A stretch of DNA of 64,000 nt, from the NCBI RefSeq assembly GCF_002554795.1, contig NZ_PDEQ01000003.1, positions 62,001 to 126,000 of the forward strand, written 5' to 3'. The notes under the pieces are model-generated. The model was not told the DNA's origin and searched no databases. It worked only from the letters and a program-made list of their open reading frames with translations. Positions 8,675 through 17,989 of this stretch are shown one piece after another. Position 1 is the first letter of the stretch; every line of letters starts with the position of its first letter. The position numbers and the translations under genes were made by a program. The stretch comes from Longibacter salinarum. Its GTDB lineage: Bacteria; Bacteroidota; Rhodothermia; Rhodothermales; Salinibacteraceae.

Positions 8675-9745
8675 CTATTCTGTCGTCAAGAGCGTCACCA
8701 CGACAGGGAGGTGATCGCTGAACCGTGCGAGTTCGGCGTCCGAGAGCGGCCGCGCCACGCGTGCTGATCCAGGGACCAGTTCGGGCTGCGTGTTTTCATT
8801 GATCAGAATGTAGTCCAGCTGCCGTTCCGGGTTGTCGGACGGGTGCGTGAACGTGGGGCGTCCGTGGAGCGGATCGATGAACGTGGCGTTCCACTCACCG
8901 GTATCTTGTTGCATCGATCCAGGTGCCGGACGGTCCGAGTCGTTGAGTAGAAGCCGGAGTTCGGGGCTATCGGACAAGCTGTTGAGGTCGCCGGCCACGA
9001 GAATATTGGCGTCCGGTGTCGTGGCGAGAAGGTCGTTGAATCGTTCGTGGAGGAGGCGGACCTGACCCACGCGCCAGCCTCGATCTCTATCGTCGCGCCC
9101 GGCCTTCAAATGCGCACCCACGAGGTGAACCGTGTAGTCCGGGCGGGCATGGACGGTAGCCCGCCAGATCCGATTATTCGTGAGGGACTGCGCCGCGGGC
9201 TCTCCCTCGTCGGTTGTAATGCCCTCGATGGGCGTAACGACATCCGAGTAGCTTTCCACGACGCCAAGGGGTACACGACTCATGAGCACGACATTCTGGA
9301 ACCAGTCGGGACTCTCCGTTGCGGTAAAGAACTGGTATCCCATGTCGCTGAGGTGCTCCTCGGCGATGGACTGTGCGAACGCTTCACTTTCGATTTCCTG
9401 TAAAACGACGATGTCGGCGTCGAGCGCACGCACACCTCGGATGAAGAGCTTGAACCGCGCGTACATGTCGTCCGGAGGCGAGTTCTCCCACTCGTTGTCG
9501 ATGTACGGGTTGTCGTATTCGTCGACGAAGTTTTCGACATTCCACGTGGCAACCGTGAGCGAATCGTCGGCAGGGAAGTCGTAGCCCGGTGGTACGGTCG
9601 CTACGCCCGGAATATTCGCCGTGCCGGATGGCGAGTCGGTCGTGGAGAAGACGCCACTACAACCGGATACGGTCGCCGCGATCAGAAGGACGAGGCCAAT
9701 GAATGGGAGGGGGCTCCAGTTTGTGGCGCGAGCAAACGGCGTCAT
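8675..9745 (-). CDS. Secreted endonuclease/exonuclease/phosphatase-family lipoprotein
   Basis: A 356-residue protein if started at the ATG at 9745; an upstream in-frame ATG at 9820 adds 25 residues without hydrophobic character. The signal peptide ends in the lipobox VSGC, followed by a Ser/Thr/Gly linker. The EEP fold is evident from ATWNVENFVDEYDNPY, QEIESE (metal-binding Glu), GAHLKAGR, AGDLNSLSDSPEL (catalytic Asp and Asn) and the terminal FSDHLPVVVTL with its catalytic Asp-His pair. All active-site residues are therefore present. Members cleave DNA, RNA or phosphate esters; an exported lipoprotein could be an extracellular nuclease that scavenges phosphate or nucleotides. The gene is divergent from folK, sharing a 220-bp promoter region. 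Confidence 0.85.
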   Translation of the reverse strand: MTPFARATNWSPLPFIGLVLLIAATVSGCSGVFSTTDSPSGTANIPGVATVPPGYDFPADDSLTVATWNVENFVDEYDNPYIDNEWENSPPDDMYARFKLFIRGVRALDADIVVLQEIESEAFAQSIAEEHLSDMGYQFFTATESPDWFQNVVLMSRVPLGVVESYSDVVTPIEGITTDEGEPAAQSLTNNRIWRATVHARPDYTVHLVGAHLKAGRDDRDRGWRVGQVRLLHERFNDLLATTPDANILVAGDLNSLSDSPELRLLLNDSDRPAPGSMQQDTGEWNATFIDPLHGRPTFTHPSDNPERQLDYILINENTQPELVPGSARVARPLSDAELARFSDHLPVVVTLLTTE

Positions 9746-9966
9746 ATTCTGTAGAGAAAAATGAGGGGGAAGGACGGAGTTGCAGGTACCTGTTCGTCCG
9801 TCGCCGTGTGGGATGTCCATGCTTGGCGTGAATCAGAGTGGAAAAGTAATCCGAGTCGAACCTCGGGCGTCGCTTTTTGCTTCCGAACGAGAGAGATGCG
9901 GCAACCTGCAGGCATAACGTACGTAACGCCGGTGCCGTCTTCCAGCATACAATTGATTCATGTGTT

Positions 9967-10488
9967 GTGACCGTTTTTATCGCTCTCGGCTCGAATATGG
10001 ATGACCGGATGGGACACCTTCGGTTAGCGGTTAACGGGCTGGAGGCAGCGGGGGCGACAATTCGTGGCGCGTCTCCCGTGTATCGGAGTGAGGCTCTCAC
10101 GCTTGATCCGGAGGAGGTGCAGCCGGACTACCTGAATGCGGTGCTGGAGATTCGAACCGACCGGTCGCCGCACGATCTGCTCGCCCTGGCCAAACGGATC
10201 GAGCAGGATGCCGGCCGCGACCTTTCAGCCAGGCGGTGGTCACCCCGTCCACTCGACATTGACCTGCTGGTTGCTGGTCGAGCCCAGATCTCCGATGACG
10301 ATCTGGTTGTGCCTCATCCACGGCTTGCAGAGCGACGCTTCGTGCTACAGCCGTGGTCGGACCTCGCCCCGAACCTGGTCGTCCCGCCGCCGTTCGACGA
10401 TACGGTTTCGGCTCTACTCGACCGATGCCCGGACGCGGGCTCACTGACGCTCGACGTGCGTACCTGGCTCCCCGAGTTCAGTGCCTGA
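9967..10488 (+). CDS. folK: 2-amino-4-hydroxy-6-hydroxymethyldihydropteridine pyrophosphokinase
   Basis: HPPK transfers pyrophosphate from ATP to 6-hydroxymethyl-7,8-dihydropterin in folate synthesis. I chose the GTG at 9967 because the family begins with the strand VFIALGSNMDDRMGHL immediately after it; the longer frame from 9877 adds 30 residues without family character. The result is 173 residues, a normal length. Diagnostic motifs are ALGSN, SPVYRSEAL, the catalytic loop RRWSPRPLDIDLLVAG with the metal-binding DxD, and PHPRLAERRFVLQPW. It is followed 64 bp later by a deoxynucleoside kinase gene on the same strand, a pairing also met in other Bacteroidota, so the two are probably cotranscribed. 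Confidence 0.93.
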   Translation: MTVFIALGSNMDDRMGHLRLAVNGLEAAGATIRGASPVYRSEALTLDPEEVQPDYLNAVLEIRTDRSPHDLLALAKRIEQDAGRDLSARRWSPRPLDIDLLVAGRAQISDDDLVVPHPRLAERRFVLQPWSDLAPNLVVPPPFDDTVSALLDRCPDAGSLTLDVRTWLPEFSA

Positions 10489-10552
10489 GTGCTGCAGAGC
10501 CAGCCCCTGTATTGTACCGGACACCCCCTGTCTCTCTCGTCTCCCCAACCGC

Positions 10553-11233
10553 ATGCCCGACCGATCCTCGCCGTCCGTATCGCTTCCCGATGACCTCGGG
10601 TACCTCGTCATCGAAGGGGTGATCGGCGCTGGAAAGACGACGCTCGCGCAGCTCCTCACCGAAGCCGTCGATGGCCGCATCGTGCTGGAGCAGTTCAAGG
10701 AAAACCCTTTTCTCGAGCGTTTCTACGAGAACAAGGATCGATGGGCGTTTCAAACCGAGCTTACGTTCCTCGCCAGCCGGTTCAAGCAGCAAAAAGATCT
10801 GGGGGCCCGCGACCTGTTTCACCGCATCGTGGTGAGCGATTACGCGTTTGATAAGAACCGTATCTTCGCGCACCAGACGCTATCCGGGGACGAGCTGCAG
10901 CTGTTTGAGACGTTGTACAGCATCATGGAGCCGAACGTCCCGACGCCAGACCTTATCGTCTACCTGCAGTCTTCGCCCGAGAGGCTGATGGAAAACATCC
11001 GGAAGCGTGATCGCTCCTACGAGCGGTCGATGGATCCGGCCTATATCCAGAGCCTGCACGAAGCGTACGATCATTATTTCCGGACGTATCGGAAGACGCC
11101 GCTTCTGATCGTAAACGCTGCGGAGATCGATTTCGTCGAGCATGAAAAAGATCTGGAGGTATTGCTGCACCACATCGCCAATGCGGATCTCGATGGGACG
11201 ACGTACGTGGATCCAGTTGTTGAGCGGTCGTAA
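10553..11233 (+). CDS. Deoxynucleoside kinase (dGK/dCK family)
   Basis: A 226-residue salvage kinase that phosphorylates deoxynucleosides to 5'-monophosphates. The ATG at 10553 places a short polar leader before YLVIEGVIGAGKTTLAQLL, the P-loop at residue about 25. Further family marks are EQFKENPFLERFYE, the DRS-like stretch VVSDYAFDKNRIFA, and the lid RKRDRSYERSMD, whose arginines contact the phosphates. The C-terminus VDPV closes the usual fold. Sequence alone does not separate purine from pyrimidine preference. The gene probably shares a transcript with folK. Confidence 0.88.
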   Translation: MPDRSSPSVSLPDDLGYLVIEGVIGAGKTTLAQLLTEAVDGRIVLEQFKENPFLERFYENKDRWAFQTELTFLASRFKQQKDLGARDLFHRIVVSDYAFDKNRIFAHQTLSGDELQLFETLYSIMEPNVPTPDLIVYLQSSPERLMENIRKRDRSYERSMDPAYIQSLHEAYDHYFRTYRKTPLLIVNAAEIDFVEHEKDLEVLLHHIANADLDGTTYVDPVVERS

Positions 11234-11309
11234 TCGTGACGTCACCGAACTCCTGCCGGGTCAATACGTGACAGCCGGCAATTTGTAGAACTTCTTGCCC
11301 CATACTCCG

Positions 11310-11537
11310 ATGGCTTCCATGGAGTACATTTTCTTTGCCGTCATTTTTTACTTCATCATGCAGGCGGCAAGCAACCTCGTAGTGATTATGCGCGGCCAGC
11401 ACGGCACGCCGATTGAGGAAGATCGGTCGCACGGATGGCAGGGACCGTCCCCGCGTCAGTATACCGGAAGTGAGCGGGGGTCCGTTCGCTACTGGGACGA
11501 CGTACGGGATGCTCAGTGGAAAGACGTATCCGACTAA
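11310..11537 (+). CDS. Small single-pass membrane protein
   Basis: A 75-residue protein from the ATG at 11310, or 72 residues from the ATG at 11319. The first 25 residues are a hydrophobic helix, MEYIFFAVIFYFIMQAAS, followed by a short basic turn (MRGQHG) and a hydrophilic, probably disordered C-terminus with several tryptophans and aspartates. Positive residues after the helix suggest a cytoplasmic tail. It resembles the small DUF4834-type proteins of Bacteroidota in size and layout, but I cannot confirm the match. It lies 77 bp after the deoxynucleoside kinase and may end that operon. It converges with the TonB-like gene. Confidence 0.6.
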   Translation: MASMEYIFFAVIFYFIMQAASNLVVIMRGQHGTPIEEDRSHGWQGPSPRQYTGSERGSVRYWDDVRDAQWKDVSD

Positions 11538-11582
11538 CGCACTGCCGCATCTATGTCGCTGCGGTTGCGCGCGGAGCCGGGT

Positions 11583-12254
11583 CTAGCGCGTTTCCTCGCC
11601 AAACGTAAAGGTTATGGTCGTTCGGGTCGGCACGGGCTCGCCGTTGTCCTGGGCGGGGCGGAAGACGGACCGACGAGCGGCGGAGAGAGCCGACTCCTCG
11701 ATGCCATACCCCAGCGAAGAGACGAGCTTTGTTCGGGATCCATTAACTCTTTCGCGACGAAGAACAGTCGCATCTGTGACACGTCCCTGCTCGTTGACGT
11801 CCACCTCGACAACCACACGGGCGCGAACGTCTGCTTTTCGCGCAGAGGCAGGGTATTCTGGTTGAACCGTTCGGAAAAGACGAGCGCTCACACTTGTCGA
11901 GCGGGCCGCGGTCGGACCCGTGGCGCCTTCCTGAATGGTCGCATCCTCTCCCGGCTCGTCGATGACGAGATTGCTCGAGCCGTCGAATTCGACCTCGACA
12001 ATAATATCTTGCGGCACGACGATGGGAGGAAGTGGCGCCGGTGGAGGTGGCTTCAGATCCTGCGAATGGTTTGTCGGTTGGATCTCCTCGATCTGAACGA
12101 AGTCAGTTGCCTGATCCCGGTAAGGCAGTTCCGACGGGACGGAGACAAAGGTAGGCCACCACCAGACGAGTGCTGTCATGACGATCAGCACCCCGGTCGT
12201 GGACCCCAGGATGTGAAGTCGGTACGACTCATTTCTGTGCGATACAGAAGACAT
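11583..12254 (-). CDS. TonB-family energy transducer
   Basis: A 223-residue protein from the ATG at 12254; an earlier in-frame start at 12290 gives 12 extra residues. One N-terminal membrane helix (about 18-36, GVLIVMTALVWWW) is followed by a Pro-rich periplasmic spacer (KPPPPAPLPPIVVP) and the C-terminal TonB domain with VQPEYPASARKADVRARVVVEVDVNEQGRVTDATV and a final SVFRPAQDNGEPVPTRTTITFTF. This is the layout of TonB proteins that couple the proton-motive force, through ExbB-ExbD, to outer-membrane transporters. No exbBD or TonB-dependent receptor is adjacent. The gene converges with the small membrane protein gene and is divergent from carA. Confidence 0.85.
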   Translation of the reverse strand: MSSVSHRNESYRLHILGSTTGVLIVMTALVWWWPTFVSVPSELPYRDQATDFVQIEEIQPTNHSQDLKPPPPAPLPPIVVPQDIIVEVEFDGSSNLVIDEPGEDATIQEGATGPTAARSTSVSARLFRTVQPEYPASARKADVRARVVVEVDVNEQGRVTDATVLRRERVNGSRTKLVSSLGYGIEESALSAARRSVFRPAQDNGEPVPTRTTITFTFGEETR

Positions 12255-12720
12255 AGCAGTAATATACCATTCACACACTACCGCGTACACCTTTGAACGG
12301 GCTTTAAGTTTCTTTCAGGGGCGACTGGCGACGGGGGAAGGCAGGTTGGTCAAGTGGGTGCGAACGTTTGGCGAACACGTGTTCAATGTGCTAAAAGGAC
12401 CGGAGGGAAGGCAAAGATTACGAAACCATTCCCATTCGCGGACATTTCTTGCAAGAGAAAATCGGCAACCCCCCTCGCTCTTCGTTGACATCGCCGATGT
12501 CACCCGGCATTTTGCCCGACTTGTTGTTATGTGATGATCCGGTGGGCCCACCGCTGGCCCCGGTCGAGTTGATGATTCTCATCATCTCGTCGTCCGGCCC
12601 CGTTTCCCGTTCCGGTTCGTCTCATCGTTCCGCCTTCCCGCTTTCGTCCGTGGGGAGGCATTTTTATGTCTTGCCATTCCGGAACCAGAGCCGCGCATCG
12701 ATCCAACCTACGCCGCTTCC
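12255..12720. other. Divergent promoter region between tonB-like gene and carA
   Basis: This 466-bp non-coding gap must hold both promoters. It contains the palindrome ggtgggcccacc (12541-12552) and a small hairpin, gatgat-tctc-atcatc (12571-12586), about 135-180 bp upstream of carA. Either could belong to a carAB leader, but there is no following T-run, no arginine or pyrimidine leader peptide I could recognise, and no known riboswitch fold. Confidence 0.4.
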
Positions 12721-13875
12721 ATGACCGCTTCGACTGACACTCCCGTTCCCGCCAAACTCGCGCTTTCCGATGGAACCGTCGTAACCGGTGAGTCCATCGG
12801 TCATCGGGGCCTCGCCGGAGGAGAGTTGTGCTTCAATACGAGCATGACCGGGTACCAGGAAATCATGACTGATCCGTCGTACGTCGGGCAGCTCATGATG
12901 ATGACGTACCCGCATATCGGAAACTACGCCGCCACGTTCGATCACGACGAGGCGGATGCCCCGATGGTGGCCGGGTTCATCGTGCGCCAGTTCACGCGCC
13001 GCCCGTCGAATCCGCAGGCGGACGAGACGCTCGACGCGTACATGCGCCGCCACGAGCTCGTCGGCATCTCGGGGGTCGATACGCGCATGCTCGTTCGCCA
13101 CATCCGCGACAAGGGGGTGATGAATGCGGTAATCTCGTCGGAGGAGCTTGACGACGAGGTCCTCGTGCAGAAAGCGAAAGACTGGCCAAGCATGGACGGC
13201 CTGGATCTCGCGTCGGAGATTGGCGTCAACGAGCCTACCACCTTCTGCGAGGGCGATGGGCCAACCATTGTCGTGTACGATTACGGCGTAAAGCGAAACA
13301 TTCTGCGGTCCTTCCGGCAACGTGGCTGCACCGTCCACGTCGTCCCGGGGAGTACGCCCGTTGACGACGCCATGGCATATGACCCGGATGGCATCTTTCT
13401 TTCGAATGGGCCCGGCGACCCGCGCGCAATGCCCGACGCGATCGAGCGGACCAGCCGGTTGATCGAGACGGGACGACCACTGTTCGGAATCTGTCTCGGA
13501 CACCAGCTGCTCTCGCTTGCCCAGGGCTTCGACGTCTACAAAATGTTTGTCGGACATCGCGGTGCCAACCACCCTGTCCAGAATCTCGATACCGGCAAGG
13601 TCGAGGTGACGACGCAGAACCACGGATTTGCCGTGGACCCGGACACCATCGACGAGGCGAAGGCCCGCATTACCCACGTGAACCTGAATGACGATACCGT
13701 GGAGGGCATGCGCTTCAAGACCTTCGCCGGTCTGTCGCTACAGTATCACCCCGAGGCGTCGCCCGGTCCGCACGATAGTCAGTACCTGTTTGACGAGTTC
13801 ATGTCGATGATTGCTGCGGAGCGCAACATCGAGATCGCTCCTCCGCCAGAGTCTCGTAGTCCGGTAAACGCCTGA
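12721..13875 (+). CDS. carA: Carbamoyl-phosphate synthase small (glutaminase) subunit
   Basis: A 384-residue glutaminase subunit that feeds ammonia to CarB for carbamoyl phosphate, the precursor of pyrimidines and arginine. The N-terminal CPSase domain shows GELCFNTSMTGYQEIMTDPSY and the NYAAT segment. The C-terminal class-I amidotransferase domain carries the nucleophile Cys258 in FGICLGHQLL and the catalytic His/Glu pair in YHPEASPGP. The oxyanion region SNGPGDP is intact. Length and start are normal for the family. A short TonB-C lipoprotein gene separates it from carB; all three lie on one strand with gaps of 53 and 111 bp. Confidence 0.97.
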   Translation: MTASTDTPVPAKLALSDGTVVTGESIGHRGLAGGELCFNTSMTGYQEIMTDPSYVGQLMMMTYPHIGNYAATFDHDEADAPMVAGFIVRQFTRRPSNPQADETLDAYMRRHELVGISGVDTRMLVRHIRDKGVMNAVISSEELDDEVLVQKAKDWPSMDGLDLASEIGVNEPTTFCEGDGPTIVVYDYGVKRNILRSFRQRGCTVHVVPGSTPVDDAMAYDPDGIFLSNGPGDPRAMPDAIERTSRLIETGRPLFGICLGHQLLSLAQGFDVYKMFVGHRGANHPVQNLDTGKVEVTTQNHGFAVDPDTIDEAKARITHVNLNDDTVEGMRFKTFAGLSLQYHPEASPGPHDSQYLFDEFMSMIAAERNIEIAPPPESRSPVNA

Positions 13876-13928
13876 TCTTTCGTCGGGACGCCCAATCCTG
13901 ATTCGCCCCACGATTTCTCGCCTGCCCT

Positions 13929-14399
13929 ATGATGTCACCGTCTAGTTCGAATCTCGCACTGCCCGTAGCGGCCACGTCGCGTCGCACCGTCATCAGCTTT
14001 CTCATTGCGTCCGCTGCGGCGCTCACACTGGTGCTTTCCGCATGCGGCGGGTCGAAGAAGACGGCGGAAGGGCTCGAGATGTACATTGCCGATTCCGTTG
14101 ACACTCCGCCGAAGATTATCGGTGGGATGAACAAAGTCTACGAGCTGACCACGTATCCACAGGACGCACAGGAAGTGGACGCCTACGGAACGGTCTGGGT
14201 GCGAGGGATCGTGACGGTCCGGGGGCACGCAACGCGGCTCCGCATTGTGCAGGGCGGCCACCGGTCGCTTGAGCGCGTGGCTCTCGACGTTGTAAGCCAG
14301 CTGACGTTCGAACCGGCCAAGATCGACAAAGGACCCGTACCGTCGGAGGTCGAAATCCCTGTCACGTTCCCGCCACCAAAGCCGGAGGACGAATCCTGA
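13929..14399 (+). CDS. TonB C-terminal-domain lipoprotein between carA and carB
   Basis: A 156-residue exported protein. After a polar leader and a hydrophobic segment (about 24-38) comes the lipobox LSAC, then residues 70-150 resembling a stand-alone TonB C-terminal domain: the IIGGMNKVYELTTYP start, VRGIVTVRGHATRLRIVQGGH and a final FEPAKIDKGPVPSEVEIPVTFP. It lacks the Pro-rich spacer of a true TonB and is lipid-anchored, so it cannot act as an energy transducer in the usual way. Such single domains in Bacteroidota are often annotated as energy transducer TonB with no demonstrated role. Its position inside the carAB run is surprising, and cotranscription is likely from the spacing. Confidence 0.8.
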   Translation: MMSPSSSNLALPVAATSRRTVISFLIASAAALTLVLSACGGSKKTAEGLEMYIADSVDTPPKIIGGMNKVYELTTYPQDAQEVDAYGTVWVRGIVTVRGHATRLRIVQGGHRSLERVALDVVSQLTFEPAKIDKGPVPSEVEIPVTFPPPKPEDES

Positions 14400-14510
14400 G
14401 TTCTATTCATCGACCCGTGCGGCGTTTTACGCGGCATCTACGCCGCCGGGACTGAAGCACCGTACCACGTTTGCCTTCCTCACCGCTCTCTTTACCCGAA
14501 ACTGTAGCTC

Positions 14511-17339
14511 ATGCCGAAGCGCACCGACATCGAAACCATCCTTCTCATCGGCTCCGGACCGATCGTCATTGGTCAGGCGTGCGAGTTTGACTATTCCGGT
14601 AGTCAGGCGTCCCGCGCGCTGATGGACGAAGGATATCGCGTGGTGCTGGTCAACTCGAATCCGGCGACCATCATGACCGATCCGATGACGGCGGACGAGG
14701 TCTACCTGAAAGACCTCACGACCGAGTCGATCCGCGAGATCGTCGAGAAAGAGCAGCCGGATGCGGTCCTCCCGACGATGGGCGGGCAGACGGCGCTAAA
14801 TCTGGCGCAGGACCTCAAAGATGAAGGGTTCTGGGAAGAGCGCGGCATCGACGTTATCGGCGTCGACATTGACGCGGTGCGGCGAACGGAGGACCGGCAG
14901 GAGTTCCGGAACCTGATGGAAGAAATCGGCCTGGACCAGGGGCGGAGTCAGACGGCGAAGAGTCTGCTCGAGGCGAAAGAAATTACGCAGGACCTAGGCG
15001 GTATTCCCGTCGTCATTCGCCCGTCGTACACACTGGGAGGAAGCGGTGGCGGCATCGTCTGGACGGCCGACGAGTTTGAGTCGAAGGTTACACGCGGGCT
15101 GGAGATGAGTCCGGTGCACCAGGTTCTGATCGAGGAGTGCCTCTTTGGCTGGAAGGAGTACGAGCTGGAGCTTCTGCGCGACAACAACGACAATGTGATC
15201 ATCATCGCGTCGATCGAAAATATCGACCCGATGGGAGTTCATACTGGGGACTCAGTCACAGTCGCGCCGCAGCAGACGCTGACGGATCGGCAGTACCAGC
15301 GTATGCGCGACGCTGCGATCCTCGCAATGAACTCGATCGGCACCTTCGCTGGCGGATGCAACATCCAGTTTGCCGTGGAGCCCGAAACCGGTCGGATGAT
15401 CGTCATCGAAATTAATCCGCGGGTGTCGCGCTCCTCGGCTTTGGCTTCGAAGGCGACGGGATACCCGATCGCGAAGGTGGCAGCGAAGCTCGCCGTCGGA
15501 TACACGCTGGACGAGCTCCCGAATGAGATTACCGGCACGACCAGTGCCTGCTTCGAGCCGTCGCTCGATTACGTCGTCACGAAAATCCCGCGCTTTAACT
15601 TTGAGAAGTTCGAAGGGGTGGACGAAGAGCTGACGACCCAGATGAAGGCGGTGGGAGAGGTCATGTCCATCGGGCGGACCTTTCCGGAAAGCCTGCAGAA
15701 AGCGTGGCAGAGTCTGGAGATCGGCTACGCCGGTCTGGGTGCTGATCGGCCGGATGCCGACCGTGACTACGTGCGCGAGCGGCTCCAAAAGCCACACTGG
15801 GATCATCTGCTTCACGTGCGACACGCCTTCCGCTACGGCACGAGCGTGGAGGAAGTGCACGACGTGACGAAGATCGACCCGTGGTTCCTCAACCAGGTGC
15901 AGGACCTCGTGGATGTGGAAGACTCGATTCGGGAGACGCCACTTGAGGAGATTGATGCCGCCATGATACGGCACATCAAGCGCCATGGATTCTCCGATGA
16001 GCAGATTGCCTACCTCGTGCCGGATGAGGTCGACGACCACGTTGTACGCGACTACCGGAAGCAGCTCGGCGTCAGCCCGACGTTTCAACTCGTCGATACG
16101 TGCGCAGGTGAGTTTCCCGCTCAAACGCCCTACTTTTATTCGAGCTACGAAACGTTCAACGAGAGCGACGTCACCGACGAGAAGAAGGTGCTGATCCTCG
16201 GCTCCGGGCCCAACCGGATCGGGCAGGGCATCGAATTCGACTACTCCTGCGTCCACGGCGTCCACGCCGCACGCGAGCTCGGGTACGAAGCGCTCATGCT
16301 GAACTGCAACCCCGAGACCGTCTCGACCGATTTCGATGTCGCCGACAAGCTCTACTTCGAGCCGGTGTTCTGGGAGCGCGTCCTGGACGTGATCGACCAC
16401 GAGCAGCCGGAAGGGGTTATCCTGCAGCTCGGCGGTCAGACGGCGCTGAAGCTGGGTGAGCGGTTCGTCGAGGAGGGAATCAAGATCTTCGGTACGAGCC
16501 ACGAGAAGATGGAGCTGGCCGAAGACCGCGGCAAGTTCTCCGACGTGCTCCGCGACCTCGACATCCCGTTCCCGCCGTACGGGATGGCGAAGACGGTGAA
16601 GGAAGCGGTCAATGTCGCTGACGACATCGGCTACCCCATCTTGATCCGCCCGAGTTACGTTCTTGGCGGACAGGGTATGCGCATCGCCATCAACCGGGAC
16701 GAAGTGGCCGAGTACGTCGACAACATCCTGTCGATCTTCCCCGGTAACCACATTTTGCTTGACCGATTCCTCGAAGACGCCATCGAGATTGACGTCGACT
16801 CCGTCTGCGATGGAGAGGAGGTTTGGGTCACGGGCATCATGCAGCACATCGAGCCGGCCGGCGTACACTCCGGCGACTCCACGGCCGTCCTTCCGCCGTA
16901 CAGCCTTTCGCAAGAGGTCCAGGACACGATCCGCGAATACGTGCGCAAGATCGCGCTTGAGCTCGATGCGATCGGTCTTCTGAACGTGCAGATGGTGATC
17001 AAGGACGGGGAGGTGTTCGTCATCGAAGCCAACCCGCGTGCGTCACGGACGGTACCGTTTGTCGCCAAGGCGACCGGCATTCCCATCTCGAATATCGCGA
17101 CGCAAGTCATGCTCGGCGAGAAGATCTCCACGTTCCGCGAGAAAGGGAGGCTGGAGTCTAGCCTAGAAGGCTTTGCAATCAAGGAGCCGGTCTTCTCCTG
17201 GGACAAATTCCCCGAGGTGCCGAAGGAGTTGGGGCCGGAGATGAAATCGACGGGCGAGGCGATCGCCTTCGTCGATTCACTCACTGATAAACACTTCGCT
17301 CAGCCGTACGAAATGAAAGATCTCTACCTTTCGCGGTAA
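14511..17339 (+). CDS. carB: Carbamoyl-phosphate synthase large subunit, form without the MGS domain
   Basis: A 942-residue synthetase subunit. The two homologous ATP-grasp halves are clear: the first opens with [20 protein letters not shown] and carries GGSGGGIVW, the second opens at about residue 560 with [20 protein letters not shown] and carries [10 protein letters not shown]. Both ends of the ammonia and carbamate path are present, including [17 protein letters not shown]. It stops shortly after the second ATP-grasp unit ([13 protein letters not shown]), about 130 residues short of the roughly 1070-residue enterobacterial enzyme. The missing part is the MGS-like domain that binds UMP and ornithine. 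Shorter CarB proteins of this kind occur in other Bacteroidota, so this is probably a lineage form and not a damaged gene. Confidence 0.95.
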   Translation: MPKRTDIETILLIGSGPIVIGQACEFDYSGSQASRALMDEGYRVVLVNSNPATIMTDPMTADEVYLKDLTTESIREIVEKEQPDAVLPTMGGQTALNLAQDLKDEGFWEERGIDVIGVDIDAVRRTEDRQEFRNLMEEIGLDQGRSQTAKSLLEAKEITQDLGGIPVVIRPSYTLGGSGGGIVWTADEFESKVTRGLEMSPVHQVLIEECLFGWKEYELELLRDNNDNVIIIASIENIDPMGVHTGDSVTVAPQQTLTDRQYQRMRDAAILAMNSIGTFAGGCNIQFAVEPETGRMIVIEINPRVSRSSALASKATGYPIAKVAAKLAVGYTLDELPNEITGTTSACFEPSLDYVVTKIPRFNFEKFEGVDEELTTQMKAVGEVMSIGRTFPESLQKAWQSLEIGYAGLGADRPDADRDYVRERLQKPHWDHLLHVRHAFRYGTSVEEVHDVTKIDPWFLNQVQDLVDVEDSIRETPLEEIDAAMIRHIKRHGFSDEQIAYLVPDEVDDHVVRDYRKQLGVSPTFQLVDTCAGEFPAQTPYFYSSYETFNESDVTDEKKVLILGSGPNRIGQGIEFDYSCVHGVHAARELGYEALMLNCNPETVSTDFDVADKLYFEPVFWERVLDVIDHEQPEGVILQLGGQTALKLGERFVEEGIKIFGTSHEKMELAEDRGKFSDVLRDLDIPFPPYGMAKTVKEAVNVADDIGYPILIRPSYVLGGQGMRIAINRDEVAEYVDNILSIFPGNHILLDRFLEDAIEIDVDSVCDGEEVWVTGIMQHIEPAGVHSGDSTAVLPPYSLSQEVQDTIREYVRKIALELDAIGLLNVQMVIKDGEVFVIEANPRASRTVPFVAKATGIPISNIATQVMLGEKISTFREKGRLESSLEGFAIKEPVFSWDKFPEVPKELGPEMKSTGEAIAFVDSLTDKHFAQPYEMKDLYLSR

Positions 17340-17389
17340 AGATGTCTTTCGGACCTGAAGGAACGTATGGAGCGGGGCGTCGGACTTGG

Positions 17390-17600
17390 CTGTGGGCTCC
17401 CCGACGCAACGAGAACGTACGGATGATGCTGTCCCATCACCTGCGGTCTCATCTCCAGGGCCTCGCGATAAAGCGAGTCGACAGCGGGGTAATCGCCTTC
17501 GCGATCCTCTTCGCAAAGACGCTCCACCAGGGGCGTCACTTCGCTGGGAGAATTGAGCACGGGGAGCAGCAGCGTTCTGAAAACCAGCGGAGGGACGCAG
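17390..17600 (-). pseudogene. Deletion remnant fusing sigma-factor start to kinase-TPR fragment
   Basis: The minus-strand frame 17560-17324 begins MLNSPSEVTPLVERLCEEDR, matching the first 20 residues of the ECF sigma factor encoded from 25375. It then continues in frame as EGDYPAVDSLYREALEM and HHPYVLVA, matching a TPR segment of the kinase encoded at 22129-24714. The sequence upstream (to about 17600) also matches the leader of the sigma gene. The junction falls at 17497-17505, where both parents share ATCG-Y-GAAG, indicating a microhomology-mediated deletion of about 2.5 kb from a former second copy of the sigma-kinase module. The tail after the TPR piece is unrelated and overlaps the end of carB by a few codons. 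Confidence 0.8.
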
Positions 17601-17713
17601 GATTTCTACGCCCATCGGCGGGCGGACCGTGGACAAACGACGAGGTGGCGATCTCGGTCGCATGAGCGGTACCCCGACAGTTCTTCCACAACGGAAATAT
17701 TGGCGGACCCAGT

Positions 17714-17989
17714 TGTCACGATAATGTAACTGCCGCCGAATGAGCTATACTCCGCCGATGTGCCTGACCCATTCGACGGTGATTTCTTGCATGCAATAGT
17801 GAGGGAGGTATCGGTTCTTCTGCGTCCGTCTCCGGACGTGCAGGATGTTCATGGCGGCGAGGGGCGTTCGCTGCCTGCCGACGCCGACTCCTCGCTTGCG
17901 CCACTCCATTCGTGTCGGCCCAGCGCACCGTGCGACCCTTCGGCGACCGCAGAAACTCCCTCTTCTCTCTGGAATGACACCGCATTGTC
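17714..17989 (+). promoter_or_regulatory. Conserved upstream region of the first S74 gene
   Basis: This block is closely similar in sequence to 25531-25816, upstream of the second S74 gene. Shared pieces include tgtcacgataatgtaac at the left edge, a long run around ggtgatttcttgcatg and gtgagggaggtatcggttc, and gtcatgag at the start codon. Conservation outside any credible coding frame, placed between a sigma-gene start (here a remnant) and an S74 gene, fits a divergent promoter and 5' leader. The exact promoter elements are not identified. Confidence 0.55.

Noticed and set aside
7500-8700. A prophage around the Bet-like gene
   Set aside because: No integrase, structural, lysis or exonuclease genes and no attachment repeats were seen in the flanks.
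12255-12720. A pyrimidine-responsive attenuator before carA
   Set aside because: The palindrome and small hairpin lack a T-run, an antiterminator partner and a recognisable PyrR-binding sequence.
15252-16913. A 553-codon minus-strand frame inside carB
   Set aside because: Shadow of a long high-GC gene; carB on the plus strand has complete family motifs.
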